A DNA stretch of 64,000 bases from Enterobacterales bacterium (GCA_030949565.1 JAUZSK010000072.1:62001-126000), one strand, 5' to 3'. Counted from the stretch's first letter, positions 35,574 to 45,571 are shown. Notes: generated by a model from the sequence alone, not told the origin. Translations and numbers: made by a program.

Positions 35574-37814
35574 TTATTGAGCACTAATTGAGACGTGAAA
35601 AAAGGTGTTTTTGCAGTTCTCCTGCAGTATCGATAAACAGTTCCGGTTTATGCACTCCATAACTTGAATATAATCAACACCCATTGACTTTAATAGCGTG
35701 ATAATTTCATCATTTTCAACGAATTCCGCCACGGTTTTAAGCCCCATAACATGGCCTACCTGATTGATTGAGCTGACCATCGCTTCATCAATAGGATCAA
35801 TATGCATATCTTTTACGAATGCGCCGTCAATTTTTAAGCTATCTACAGGAAGGTTTTTAAGATAAGCAAAGGATGATAGTCCACTGCCGAAGTCGTCCAA
35901 GGATAAGCTACAGCCTAGCGCCTTTACTTTTTGTATAAAATGATTGGCCGACGTTAGGTTGGTTATGGCTGCAGTTTCGGTTATTTCAAAACGAATCATG
36001 CTAGCAGGAACTTTGTATTGTTTGAAGCACTGGACGATAAAATTTAGAGTCTCTTTACTGGCCAGAGAAGTACCCGATAAATTAATCGCTAACTGGCATC
36101 CTTCATGTTCAAAAAATTGGCGATGACTCTTTATGGTTTGCAAGACCTTCTCGATTACCCAGCGATCAACCGCTCCGATTAAGCCAAACCTTTCTGCGGC
36201 TGGAATAAATGCACCCGGCGGAATAATAGAATTATCTTCATCCACCAATCGTATCAAAACTTCAAAGTAGTCTCTATCACCGTTACCAGAAATTGCTACA
36301 ATCGGTTGTGCATAAAGTATAAAACGATCGTTATCAAGAGCCTTTTGGATACGACTAATCCATGTCATTTCACCATGTCTTTCTGCTGCTATGTTATCTT
36401 TTTGTTGGTACAGATGAAGTGTATTTCTTCCGGAATCTTTGGCTACATAACAGGCCGCATCGGCCTTTCCTAAAACGTACTTTGCACTTTCACAGTGCTG
36501 GTTAATTTCTACTAGACCAATACTAGCTGACACGCAAAAAGATTTGTCTTGCCAACCGAATCTGAAATCCTGAATTGATAGACGAATTTTTTCCGCTATT
36601 CTTAATCCACTTTTTACATTACAGTTAAAAAATAGAATACCAAATTCATCGCCTCCGAGACGAGCCAAGAAATCTCTTTCTCTTACTTGGTTTCGCAGTA
36701 AGTCTGAAACTTGTTTTAAAAGTTCATCACCAGCAACATGACCACAGGTGTCATTGACTATTTTAAATTGATCGAGGTCGAGATAAACCAAAACATGAAC
36801 TTGATTTTCAACTGTCGCTTGTTCAACCATTTGAGCTAGTTTAAGATCAAACGAATAGCGGTTATTGAGGCGAGTTAGTTCGTCATGGGAAGCTTGCCAA
36901 GATATTTTTTCATTCAGAATATTTTCTTTGGTAACATCTCTAAAGATTACCACTAGACCTTTACTTTCTTGTTTCGAATTGCGGATAACGTTGAGCGAAT
37001 GCTCTATCATTATTCGCTTTTTATTCAGTCCTATTAACGCTAACGCCTTGCCTTTAGACGTTGTAGCTGGTCCATTTTCTAAACAGGCCAGTATTTCTTT
37101 TTCTGATAGACCTGAGTTATCACCAGATAAATTAAAAATTTGATCCAAAGACTTGCCCTTTGCCTTTTCGAAAGTCCAACCGGTTATATTCTCTGCTACG
37201 CCATTCATATAATCTATATTGGCACTTTCATCGGTGGTCACTACCGCATCTACGATTGAAGAAAGTATTGCTTTAGTATGAAGTGCCTGCTGCCTTGAAT
37301 GAGCCGCTTGGCTACGTAACATACCGTCTCTGGTCACCGCAGAACTGACATCAATAATTTGAATTACGCACTGTTTACGGCTAGTTTGGTAGGGTTTTAC
37401 GGTGACCATTTGGCTCATTAATTTACTGTTTTGACGATCTCTTTCAGTGCTGTATAAGGGCAAAACATTAGGGTTAAATTTTTGCGATAGCACTGAAGGA
37501 ATTCCGTGATTGATAGCATCTTTTATCGCTTGCTTTAAACGGAATGAAGTAATGTTTTCGAAGATTTTATCCAGCTGTTCGCCGATTGCTTCTTTTTGGC
37601 TAACTGCCGAACATCGCGCAATCCACTGATTCCAAACGGTGATGCGTTCATCGGAATCTAAAACAATGATACCAACTTCGCAGAGATCGACTAACGCCTT
37701 GGCTAAAAAAGCCTGAGATTCTGTGACCAAATTTGAACACCCATTCGTTTTGGCTAAAGTTGTTGAACCAGTTTCATTTTTGGCTATTAGCTGTTTAGTT
37801 GTTTTTCGCCCCAT
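35574..37814 (-). CDS. PAS-GGDEF-EAL c-di-GMP signalling protein (C terminus frameshifted)
   Basis: The 746-residue protein has two PAS-like regions (about 45-160, and 175-290 with VTTDESANIDYMNGVAENITGW in outline), a GGDEF domain with an intact active site (LARLGGDEFGILF near 383) and an EAL domain whose signature is EVLIRL (near 514), with INLSGTSL, ETAA and DDFGSGLSSFAYL conserved. Both cyclase and phosphodiesterase activity are possible. The last 28 residues are out of frame: inserting one G at about 35663 changes VMECINRN to GYGVHKPELFIDTAGELQKHL (in outline) and gives the standard EAL ending, with a stop at 35583. It is downstream of the CheC-like and receiver genes on the same strand. 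Confidence 0.88.
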   Translation of the reverse strand: MGRKTTKQLIAKNETGSTTLAKTNGCSNLVTESQAFLAKALVDLCEVGIIVLDSDERITVWNQWIARCSAVSQKEAIGEQLDKIFENITSFRLKQAIKDAINHGIPSVLSQKFNPNVLPLYSTERDRQNSKLMSQMVTVKPYQTSRKQCVIQIIDVSSAVTRDGMLRSQAAHSRQQALHTKAILSSIVDAVVTTDESANIDYMNGVAENITGWTFEKAKGKSLDQIFNLSGDNSGLSEKEILACLENGPATTSKGKALALIGLNKKRIMIEHSLNVIRNSKQESKGLVVIFRDVTKENILNEKISWQASHDELTRLNNRYSFDLKLAQMVEQATVENQVHVLVYLDLDQFKIVNDTCGHVAGDELLKQVSDLLRNQVRERDFLARLGGDEFGILFFNCNVKSGLRIAEKIRLSIQDFRFGWQDKSFCVSASIGLVEINQHCESAKYVLGKADAACYVAKDSGRNTLHLYQQKDNIAAERHGEMTWISRIQKALDNDRFILYAQPIVAISGNGDRDYFEVLIRLVDEDNSIIPPGAFIPAAERFGLIGAVDRWVIEKVLQTIKSHRQFFEHEGCQLAINLSGTSLASKETLNFIVQCFKQYKVPASMIRFEITETAAITNLTSANHFIQKVKALGCSLSLDDFGSGLSSFAYLKNLPVDSLKIDGAFVKDMHIDPIDEAMVSSINQVGHVMGLKTVAEFVENDEIITLLKSMGVDYIQVMECINRNCLSILQENCKNTFFHVSISAQ

Positions 37815-37888
37815 TGTTTTACCAAATAATTTTTTGCTGTTTAATAATCGCTTTGTTTATGAAATGACTTGTCTGTCATAAGTTTGCT

Positions 37889-38509
37889 TTAAGTGCTGGT
37901 CCCAAAATAGTTTTCCAATTCTTTCGAAAGCTCATTGAGTGACGCAACGTCCATCAAAATTATGAAGTAGCCATCTATATTGGTTTCTTTCATTAGAAAA
38001 TGCATGTTAAGTAATAATATTCCCTCGGACTCTCGTTCCAACCGCGTTTGTTGAGACAGTAGCTCTTTGAAACTACCTTGTGCATAGGTCGGCAATTGAT
38101 AATTAAGGCTTCGGTTAAATATATTGGCTAAACTGCCCAAACAAGCATTTAAAATAACGTTACCGACTTCAATTAATGCCTCTTGCTCCATTTCAGACAA
38201 TACTTCAAGTGCCATATCCTCGTCCTTTAATAAAGCACGGACTAATACAAGGCTTTGAGATTCAGGGAAAATCAGCATGGCGTCACCACTAAACGCACCA
38301 TCGAAGGATTCAATAACCGCCGAAAGATTTTCACTGGCTATGTCTTTAATTTTACTGGCGGCTTTTTGTTGACTCAGTAATTCTACCGCGGGAACTGACA
38401 AGTAAACCGGTTCTTGAACCATTTCGCTTAACGATGCGGCGGCAACACCCATACCAATATTCAGGATTTCTGCAATAGCATCTTTTTGAAATTCCGTTAA
38501 TTTTTCCAT
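37889..38509 (-). CDS. CheC-like chemotaxis phosphatase
   Basis: The 206-residue protein has the CheC/CheX/FliY fold signature twice: EILNIGMGVAAASLSEM near residue 14 and LIEVGNVILNACLGSLANIF near residue 110. Each contains the catalytic Glu...Asn pair that hydrolyses phosphorylated CheY. It probably dephosphorylates the receiver encoded just upstream (9-base gap). No other chemotaxis genes are near, so it may act on a non-flagellar receiver. Confidence 0.85.
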   Translation of the reverse strand: MEKLTEFQKDAIAEILNIGMGVAAASLSEMVQEPVYLSVPAVELLSQQKAASKIKDIASENLSAVIESFDGAFSGDAMLIFPESQSLVLVRALLKDEDMALEVLSEMEQEALIEVGNVILNACLGSLANIFNRSLNYQLPTYAQGSFKELLSQQTRLERESEGILLLNMHFLMKETNIDGYFIILMDVASLNELSKELENYFGTST

Positions 38510-38518
38510 AAAGTACTT

Positions 38519-38887
38519 TTAACCTACAAAACTTATTATTTTCTCTTCCGTTATAGGTTTACTAATAAAAGAAACACCCATTTCTTCAGATTCACTTTTC
38601 AAGGTGTTTTGAATATTTGCGGTTATTAAGGCAATTTTTGCGTCAGGGAACTTATTTTTAAGCAAACCAATAAGGTCAATCCCGTTCATACCAGGCATGT
38701 TGTAATCGACGGTTATATGGGAGTAATCTTTATTGACGCTAACCTCAATTGCGTCATTTGCGTCCGCGGCTTCATCGATTTCCCAAGTCGGATGGCACTT
38801 CTCAGTGAAGCTTTTTACCATTAAACGTGACAGGCGACTATCATCGACCACCAGCATTGACTGTTTTGACATATTGAGTTTTGACAT
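38519..38887 (-). CDS. single-domain response regulator (CheY-like)
   Basis: The 122-residue protein is a receiver alone. The acidic pair is in LVVDDSRLSR (D15-D16), the phospho-acceptor Asp in TVDYNMPGMNG (near 60), the threonine in ALITAN (near 88) and the lysine in FISKPI (near 110). It is the first gene of the trio receiver / CheC-like / GGDEF-EAL, so phosphorylation may be passed to or sensed by the c-di-GMP enzyme. A histidine kinase is not present locally. Confidence 0.88.
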   Translation of the reverse strand: MSKLNMSKQSMLVVDDSRLSRLMVKSFTEKCHPTWEIDEAADANDAIEVSVNKDYSHITVDYNMPGMNGIDLIGLLKNKFPDAKIALITANIQNTLKSESEEMGVSFISKPITEEKIISFVG

Positions 38888-39106
38888 AATGATTACCTAA
38901 ATTGCATTAAACGAGCAGAAGAGATAATTCTGCAAAGGCTTGCAATAATTGTAGTCTATATTTCAGAATGAAATATATTTTTCTAGATTTAGGGTCGATG
39001 GACCCTTAAAAGGTGAAATAAAGTGCGGGCTGATAAAAGTTGCTTGTTACTACTCAAATAAAAGAAATCATCCAATGACTGTGCGGGCTTAGGAACTGCC
39101 ATTAAT

Positions 39107-39973
39107 TCACAAAAGAGTTGAAACGATGGCTGCTAAAACTAAATAAAAGATCACCGTGCGAGTCACTATTTCTGATGCACGGTAGTTTTCCTCATTAGTG
39201 TCATCGCTGATCCCTCGATCAAGGCCGAGGGCGGCGATACCAGTTTCAGACACTAGACGGTTGCTATCAGCCTCTGCATCTAGCGCATAATCTTGGATTG
39301 GGTGAAAGCCTTTGACAAAATCGCCTGTGAGCAAAAAGAGTAGGCTTGTCAGGCGCGAAGGAATCCACTCGATCCAATGAATAACCTTTTGAGTAAGACG
39401 ATGTTGCTCCTGAAGCTTGTTTTTTTGGCAATAATTGCCATATTGATGACATAATCGATAAAAAAGAGCACCAAAAGGTCCTACAAATATAAACCAAGCA
39501 ATCGGTCCAAAATAGCGTTTTTGAGCTTCGGTAAGAATTTTTTGAGTTGCATGCCTGACGAGCTCGTCTTTTTCTAAGACTGCTGCATCATCAGTTTCCG
39601 ATGCCGAACCGATTTGAGTAAGATGCAAAAGTGCGGCTTCGGTGTCATCTCTCTCCATTGCCGCAAAATACTCAGCAAAAGACTGTTCTAGAGAATTTGG
39701 TCCCAGACTGAAAAATAGCAAAGGAATAGCGACTAGTAAAATGATTAGTTCATACATAAATCCATCAAACGGATTAGTGATAGCAATTAACGCGACAAGA
39801 GGAGTGAGCAAAACAATACCCACTTGCCACCAAGACTGATAGAATTCTTTATCCTCTAACCACCCCTTGAAAAAACCAATCATTTTTTCAAACCAGTCAA
39901 ATTTACGATATTCGCTGCCTAATTTAAAATGAAACTCTATCGCTAAAACAATCAATAAAGCAAATAATGTCAT
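39107..39973 (-). CDS. ampE: beta-lactamase expression regulator AmpE
   Basis: AmpE is an inner-membrane protein of the AmpE/CobD family, next to ampD in many gammaproteobacteria. The 288-residue protein has several membrane helices and the ampE start (LLIVLAIEFHFKLGSEYR) with GPIAWFIFVGPFGALFYRL in the middle. It follows ampD by 71 bases. The role in beta-lactamase induction or murein recycling is inferred from relatives. Confidence 0.9.
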   Translation of the reverse strand: MTLFALLIVLAIEFHFKLGSEYRKFDWFEKMIGFFKGWLEDKEFYQSWWQVGIVLLTPLVALIAITNPFDGFMYELIILLVAIPLLFFSLGPNSLEQSFAEYFAAMERDDTEAALLHLTQIGSASETDDAAVLEKDELVRHATQKILTEAQKRYFGPIAWFIFVGPFGALFYRLCHQYGNYCQKNKLQEQHRLTQKVIHWIEWIPSRLTSLLFLLTGDFVKGFHPIQDYALDAEADSNRLVSETGIAALGLDRGISDDTNEENYRASEIVTRTVIFYLVLAAIVSTLL

Positions 39974-40044
39974 GGGGTTTTCCAGTTTTTAGTCGTTATT
40001 AGTCATGTATCATAGCGCAATTGTGCAGGTCCAAGCCAGCCCAA

Positions 40045-40602
40045 TTAAGCCGGAAGGCCTGCATTCATTAGCTTTCGGTAATATCCCCAATCAAAAAAAG
40101 GGCCCGGGTCGGTTTTTCTGCCCCGAGCAATATCACTATGACCACAGATCCGATGGTTAGTTATCTTTGGGTAGTTATGCATGATTTCAAGGGTGACTTG
40201 AGATAATTTTTTGTATTGGAGTTCAGTAAAAGCCTCAAAATCAGTACCTTCAAGCTCAATGCCAATAGAATAATCATTGCAATTTTCTCGTCCTTCAAAC
40301 TCAGATACCCCCGCGTGCCAAGCTCTGTCATTTAGGTTGACGAATTGAATAAGCTCCCCATCACGGCGGATAAAGAGGTGTGAAGACACCTTTAAATTCT
40401 CAAGATCGGCAAAACTGGGATGACTTGCAAAATCGAGCTTGCCACAGAAAAATTGCTCTACAAATTGACCATTAAAATCGCCCGGTGGTAGACTAATGTT
40501 ATGAATAACCAGTAAAGAAATGTCTTCAGGATTGGGCCGTTGATTATAATGTGATGAGGCAGTAGATTTAGCCTGGCTTAATATTCCGTCAATAATAGCC
40601 AT
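40045..40602 (-). CDS. ampD: 1,6-anhydro-N-acetylmuramyl-L-alanine amidase AmpD
   Basis: AmpD cleaves cytosolic anhydro-muropeptides during murein recycling. The 185-residue protein has zinc ligands in VIHNISLPPG (His near 33), HAGVSEFEGR (near 92) with the catalytic residues, and GHSDIARGRKTDPGPFFDW (His near 154, Asp near 164). Length and lack of a signal peptide fit cytosolic AmpD. The neighbourhood nadC / ampD / ampE is the enterobacterial one. Confidence 0.95.
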   Translation of the reverse strand: MAIIDGILSQAKSTASSHYNQRPNPEDISLLVIHNISLPPGDFNGQFVEQFFCGKLDFASHPSFADLENLKVSSHLFIRRDGELIQFVNLNDRAWHAGVSEFEGRENCNDYSIGIELEGTDFEAFTELQYKKLSQVTLEIMHNYPKITNHRICGHSDIARGRKTDPGPFFDWGYYRKLMNAGLPA

Positions 40603-40725
40603 TTGATCGCCATAGAGTGATTAGGTATATCTGATTTGTATATTCTAACCACTCGCGAAGCTTAAACCAATGATTTTTATTAATTTAATCGATCTTTGCC
40701 AGTTCTATCCTTGTCCAAGAGACGA

Positions 40726-43143
40726 CTAGGCCTTCATTGACCGAAGGTTAGAAATCACAGACTCTAATGCTCTATCAAACAAGGCATCATCATCCAAAAT
40801 TTTCATATCACCTTTTTGATAGGCCTGGCAAAGTTCTATGGTGAGCATTTCTGCCATCTTCATACCACTACGATTGACAAAGATATACTTGCCGGTTGAG
40901 GCAATTCTGGCGGCTAATTTACAACGCTTAAATTCACCATCAACTTTTAGTTCGATCCAACTACCGGCTCGCAATTGCTCAATAATTTGCATGGCTTTAT
41001 TGTCAATTGGAATGGGCTCAACAGGCTCTTGTCTAAATATCTCTCCGGTTTGAACGGCGGTAAAACCGATATCTTCTATGACGATTTCTTCGGATAGTGT
41101 TTGTTTTAATTGAGACTCTCCTAGTTCAAAACTTAAATCAGCTTTCTCTGACGCAAACTCAGCACCACTTGGGTGATCTAAATCGATGGCTGGTAAACGT
41201 AATAGTTCTTCATTTTTATTGTCATTTATAGCCTGTTTGGTACTCTCAATGATGTTTCGATGCTCGTCTTCTAATTGTTCCAGTAAATGTGTTACTTCAA
41301 TAGGCGAAAAAGAAATAAGCTCAGCACCGGTATTGATACTTTTTACCAAAAGAGGCACTTTGCTGACCAGTTTATCCAGTCTATCCGCTGTTTCAAACGG
41401 CTGCACACTCCACACCAGTAGTTTTGCCACTTTTACCCGACTAGCCCAACCTTTTTGATGACCCTTTAGCTTTTCTAGCAACATGACATGGGACCAAATG
41501 TTCTTGAGAATTGATTTAACCACATCGGGCAAATGTTTTTTCGCGCAAAGTTGAGTCAAGCATCGATTAACCTCTGCTCTTGCCGTTTCGGCTTTTGCTT
41601 TGCCCTCTTCCGCTTCTTTAATACGCTTTTCAAAGATATTGGTTTTCTGCAAAAACTTAGATTTAAACCCATTGAAATCCTCTAACAACTGCTCAAACAA
41701 GGTCATGTCGTTATCAAAGTCTTGTATTATTTTATCCGTCACCTGTTCGATTTTATCGACCATAGGTTTTGAAGCGACATCATTCATATCACAGGAAAGA
41801 CCAGCATGAGCCAACTCATTAAGCAATAATCTCGCAGGATGTCGCCGGTTAGAAATAAACTTGGGATCAACCAATCCAACTTTTAGCATTGGGATCTGCA
41901 ATCGGCCTATCACACTTTTAACTTCCGGTTGAATGCTGGCATCTTCAAGAATAAAATCAAAGAGCATAGATACAATATCAATCATATCTTCATTTAGCGC
42001 GCCGATAGAACCACTGAGATCTTGTACTTCTAACTGGGGGACTGCGACCGTTAATGATTGCTTAATTTCACCGGCTGGAATAACCTTTTGTTGACTCGTT
42101 GAATGGTTTGCCTGCAATTGAGATAAAATTTCAACCAATTGCTGCGTATTTAACTGCGTCGGATGATTGGAGGTAGATCGCTGCAAGATCGGATCTTGAG
42201 GTATAGACACATTACTCGCTGCGGGTCGAGAGTTGGCTAGCAAACGGTGGATTTCATTCAGTACTTCATTTTGTCCAGTATCGATATTAGCCTCAGCGGA
42301 ATGAGCACTCTGTGAAACATTAACCTGCTCAGTGCGATTAATGGCTAATTGATCAACCATATCCTGCGTGCTAGGAATAGCGAGATTAAGGCTCCCTCCA
42401 TTTAAGCTTGGGCTGGAAGTATTTGAAGAAGATAAAGGATTATCATTGAGCTGAGGAAGCACCGAATGTTGCACAAAAAATTGGTTTAACTTTAGATACA
42501 CTTGCTGCATATTTTGCATCACGCTTCGATCAAATAACTTATAGATGACTAATAAAGAAGCGATATCTAAGTCTAGCGTTTTAGATGCATTTTTAAACGC
42601 CTGGCACACTTGTAATGGCGCTATCGGATTGTCGTCACTAGCAATGATTTTATCATCAATGAGCTGATTAAATCGTTGCTGAATATGTTCCAAAGCTAAG
42701 TGGTTAGCAACTTCTGTCTTTTTTACCATCGTGTCAATGGCAATTTTTTCCTCTAAATCATCGTTTTTCACTAGGCTGATATTATCCAGTGATAAATGCT
42801 CAACATTTTCCGATTTGTTTGGCTCATTTTCAGGGCGAGATAACAGGTTGCGAAAATTATTCGATATTTCTTGTCTAAAACGACAAATTAAGCCTTCACG
42901 CTTAACTCTCAATAAACGCATGGCATCAAATTGAGCATTGTTATAGCTATTTTCTGCCATATCAAATAATCGATCGTCAGCAGTATTTAGCATGACGATT
43001 AATTGCGCTTCAAGTGCATCAATACAGATTCCTTGTATTTTTTTCATTATAGGTAACATAGGTCGATACTCCTTCAACGGCTCTTTATTAGACGAGAGGG
43101 TTGAAATGCGAACTACTGGGTCAATGGGATCTAGCATAGTCAC
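40726..43143 (-). CDS. DUF1631 family protein with C-terminal PilZ-like region
   Basis: The 805-residue protein belongs to the DUF1631 family of large gammaproteobacterial proteins. Typical segments are LLNELAHAGLSCD, FEQLLEDFNGFKSKF and ICR-type patches, and the C terminus (GSWIELKVDGEFKRCKLA, then YIFVNRSGMKMAEM) resembles a PilZ-like beta barrel. The middle (about 250-380) is low-complexity Ser/Asn/Gln. Function is unknown. It is divergent from nadC and may be involved in c-di-GMP response, though the arginine motif of PilZ is not clear. Confidence 0.82.
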   Translation of the reverse strand: MTMLDPIDPVVRISTLSSNKEPLKEYRPMLPIMKKIQGICIDALEAQLIVMLNTADDRLFDMAENSYNNAQFDAMRLLRVKREGLICRFRQEISNNFRNLLSRPENEPNKSENVEHLSLDNISLVKNDDLEEKIAIDTMVKKTEVANHLALEHIQQRFNQLIDDKIIASDDNPIAPLQVCQAFKNASKTLDLDIASLLVIYKLFDRSVMQNMQQVYLKLNQFFVQHSVLPQLNDNPLSSSNTSSPSLNGGSLNLAIPSTQDMVDQLAINRTEQVNVSQSAHSAEANIDTGQNEVLNEIHRLLANSRPAASNVSIPQDPILQRSTSNHPTQLNTQQLVEILSQLQANHSTSQQKVIPAGEIKQSLTVAVPQLEVQDLSGSIGALNEDMIDIVSMLFDFILEDASIQPEVKSVIGRLQIPMLKVGLVDPKFISNRRHPARLLLNELAHAGLSCDMNDVASKPMVDKIEQVTDKIIQDFDNDMTLFEQLLEDFNGFKSKFLQKTNIFEKRIKEAEEGKAKAETARAEVNRCLTQLCAKKHLPDVVKSILKNIWSHVMLLEKLKGHQKGWASRVKVAKLLVWSVQPFETADRLDKLVSKVPLLVKSINTGAELISFSPIEVTHLLEQLEDEHRNIIESTKQAINDNKNEELLRLPAIDLDHPSGAEFASEKADLSFELGESQLKQTLSEEIVIEDIGFTAVQTGEIFRQEPVEPIPIDNKAMQIIEQLRAGSWIELKVDGEFKRCKLAARIASTGKYIFVNRSGMKMAEMLTIELCQAYQKGDMKILDDDALFDRALESVISNLRSMKA

Positions 43144-43427
43144 TCCGGAACCATAAACAACAAGTAGAGGGTTTAAACGCCCCCACCAATCTAATTATTC
43201 AATTAGTAAACAGCCTGTTCAATATAGTCTTCGACCAATTAAGCAAGAACTAAACGTTCAAAGGGCAAAGGGTCGCTAATATCCGATAAACGGTCATTGA
43301 TTGAATAATAAAATAGTCCATTAATTGGTTCGCAAGCTAAACCGGTCGACAAGCATACCTTTAGAAGTAAAAACTTGTTAATATATCCGCTAGAATATAC
43401 AGCAGTGGTTTGGAATAATTAAATCCT

Positions 43428-44315
43428 ATGAAGCAAAGACGACAAAAGCTCCTCTATTTAGATCAACTAAACCAAGAAATAGAAAATCAATGTGGCTTAG
43501 CCGTAGAGGAAGATCTCAAAGGTTCTCCCCTTTTCGATATCAGCGCATCGCTTATAGCGCCTTCTACAGATGCAAAAGCGACCATTATTTCACGCGAAAA
43601 CGCGATTGTATGTGGTCAACAGTGGGTGGAACGGATATTTAAGCAGCTGGATAAACAAATCACTCTTTTTTGGCATAAAAAGGACGGTGAAGTGGTTAAT
43701 GCCGAGCAAGTAATTTGTGAAATAAGTGGCAATGCACGCGCCATGCTGACCGCAGAAAGAAGTGCGATGAATTTTCTGCAAACCCTCTCTGCCACCGCCA
43801 CCACAACCAATGTCTACGTAAAAGCTATGGCAAATGACCATTGCCAGCTTTTAGATACCAGAAAAACCATTCCGGGAATGCGTTTTGGGCAAAAATATGC
43901 GGTCCTCTGTGGAGGTGGTAAAAATCACCGTTTAACTTTAACCGACCGTTTCTTAATTAAAGAAAACCATATTGTTGCCTGCGGCGGTATTGCCTCAGCT
44001 TTACACAAGGCGAAAGCAATGGGGTTAAGTCAGCTTATTGAAATTGAAGTCGAGTCAATTAAGGAACTAGAACAAGCCATTGATGGGAAGCCCGATATCA
44101 TTATGCTGGATAATTTTACCAATGATCAACTTTTAGAAGCTGTCAGATTAAAGCAAAAACACAGCCACAATGCAATTCTGGAAGCCTCCGGCAATGTTAA
44201 CCTCAAAACCATTGCTAAAATCGCTGAAACAGGGGTTGACTGCATATCCGTGGGAGCTATCACTAAAAATATTGCCGCCATTGATCTATCTATGCGAATT
44301 AAGTTGGTTAGATAG
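43428..44315 (+). CDS. nadC: nicotinate-nucleotide pyrophosphorylase (carboxylating)
   Basis: NadC converts quinolinate and PRPP to nicotinate mononucleotide in NAD synthesis. Family motifs are present: ARAMLTAERSAMNFLQTLSATATTT (in outline), LLDTRKTIPGMRFGQKYAVLCGG, HRLTLTDRFLIKENHI and the C-terminal LEASGNVNLKTI, CISVGAITKN. Length 295 is normal. It is divergent from the ampDE side, as in E. coli. Confidence 0.95.
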   Translation: MKQRRQKLLYLDQLNQEIENQCGLAVEEDLKGSPLFDISASLIAPSTDAKATIISRENAIVCGQQWVERIFKQLDKQITLFWHKKDGEVVNAEQVICEISGNARAMLTAERSAMNFLQTLSATATTTNVYVKAMANDHCQLLDTRKTIPGMRFGQKYAVLCGGGKNHRLTLTDRFLIKENHIVACGGIASALHKAKAMGLSQLIEIEVESIKELEQAIDGKPDIIMLDNFTNDQLLEAVRLKQKHSHNAILEASGNVNLKTIAKIAETGVDCISVGAITKNIAAIDLSMRIKLVR

Positions 44316-44653
44316 TGGTTGGATGATCGAATCATCAATGAGCACACGCTAATTGAGCAGTACCCCCTTAAAATTGACCTATTTTGTCATTGAATGTGAC
44401 ATCCTACGCACTTCAAGTGACGCAAATTGTCATGTTTTGACAGTTTAAGTCCAATATTGTTTCATCACCCGGCCTTTATTACAGCATGAGATTATTTATA
44501 TTCATTGCTAACTGGAAAAATCGATAGCAATGTTCTTTATATTCTATCTAACTGTATTTAAAGCGATTATTGACCACAAGACTGGCATCTACATTATCCT
44601 TTCATTGCCTGAATTTGCCGATACCTTCTCAAAACAAAAATATTAATTAAAAG
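44316..44653. other. intergenic region between nadC and the pilA promoter
   Basis: I see no coding sequence. The stretch is rich in short dyads such as TTGTCATGTTTTGACA (inverted TGTCA/TGACA), which could be upstream activator sites for pilA, but none can be assigned. Confidence 0.4.
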
Positions 44654-44670
44654 CTGGCATCCCGATTGCA
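44654..44670 (+). promoter_or_regulatory. sigma-54-type promoter of pilA
   Basis: CTGGCATCCCGATTGCA matches the -24/-12 consensus TGGCAC-N5-TTGCA with the exact spacing of the GG and GC pairs. Transcription would start near 44682, leaving a leader of about 130 bases. In pseudomonads pilA is transcribed by RpoN with PilR, which fits. Confidence 0.75.
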
Positions 44671-44699
44671 TTATGCTAAATACTAAGATTCTTTCTTGA

Positions 44700-44751
44700 T
44701 GTTTCAAGGAAATGGTCTAAGTTTTACAAAGGAAACTATTTCCTTGAAACA
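44700..44751. repeat. 14-bp perfect inverted repeat in the pilA leader
   Basis: TGTTTCAAGGAAAT and ATTTCCTTGAAACA pair perfectly across a 24-base loop in the predicted 5' leader of pilA. It could protect the abundant pilin mRNA or regulate it. A weak T-rich stretch follows, so attenuation is also possible. Confidence 0.75.
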
Positions 44752-44811
44752 GTTTGTTTGAACTATTTTTTTAACTTACATTTTATTTATTATTAAACAG
44801 AGGGCGTTCCC

Positions 44812-45231
44812 ATGAAAAAAGTACAATCAGGTTTTACACTTATAGAATTAATGATCGTTGTGGCGATTATCGGTATTTTAGCGGCAGTTGCATTACCAGC
44901 TTATCAAGATTACACCAAGCGTGCTAAGTTCTCGGAAGTGGTTATTGGGACTTCAGGTCTTAAGACAGCGGTTGAAATTTGTGCTCAAGATTTAGCAACA
45001 GCAACAGGTTGTACAGATGCGCAAAATGGTCCTGGTTGGGCAATTGACGCAGTGGGTGCAACCGGTTATATCGCGTCTATCAGCACCACAGATGGTGTCA
45101 TCACAGCGACCGCTGTAGCAACCAACGGACTTGGTGGTGAGACTTATGTTTTGACACCCACGTTTGCCAATGGAAAAGTTACTTGGGCCAAATCCGGAAC
45201 TTGCGTAGCAAGCCAATATCTGTTAATCTAG
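44812..45231 (+). CDS. pilA: type IV major pilin PilA
   Basis: The prepilin leader MKKVQSG is cut by PilD before [24 protein letters not shown], the canonical N-terminal helix (shown in outline; key residues are F+1 and E+5). Three cysteines follow, in [11 protein letters not shown] and SGTC. The predicted C terminus ...[12 protein letters not shown] is odd. Removing the C at 45220 gives [10 protein letters not shown] and a stop, the usual pilin ending with a closing cysteine, so a one-base insertion at the end is likely. A perfect terminator follows. RBS GAGGGC lies about five bases before the ATG. Confidence 0.93.
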   Translation: MKKVQSGFTLIELMIVVAIIGILAAVALPAYQDYTKRAKFSEVVIGTSGLKTAVEICAQDLATATGCTDAQNGPGWAIDAVGATGYIASISTTDGVITATAVATNGLGGETYVLTPTFANGKVTWAKSGTCVASQYLLI

Positions 45232-45241
45232 AGTCTCCATG

Positions 45242-45273
45242 AAAAAAAGACCGATTTTATCGGTCTTTTTTTT
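45242..45273 (+). terminator. rho-independent terminator of pilA
   Basis: Stem AAAAAGACCGAT/ATCGGTCTTTTT with a TTT loop and a run of T after it lies ten bases beyond the pilA stop. It explains strong monocistronic pilin expression relative to pilB. Confidence 0.9.
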
Positions 45274-45571
45274 GCCTAATATTTGTTTTGCCCTTATAAC
45301 TCCGATAATTTTACTGAACTTTAGGCTCTAGTTTCCCTTTGATAAAATCACACAGATAGCAAATTTCCCTCGATTAATGTCGAAAAAACATTACCATTTC
45401 TCATTATCTAACTGTTTAATAACAAAAAATCCAGATTTCTATAAAATAAAAGGCTATATTATAGTATTATTGGATTTAAACTCATGGATTAGAGAACTTA
45501 AAACTAAAAGTAGTGGATAGTTAGCCACTATTAAACTGACAGTTATCTCAATAACATCGAGACAAATAAGC

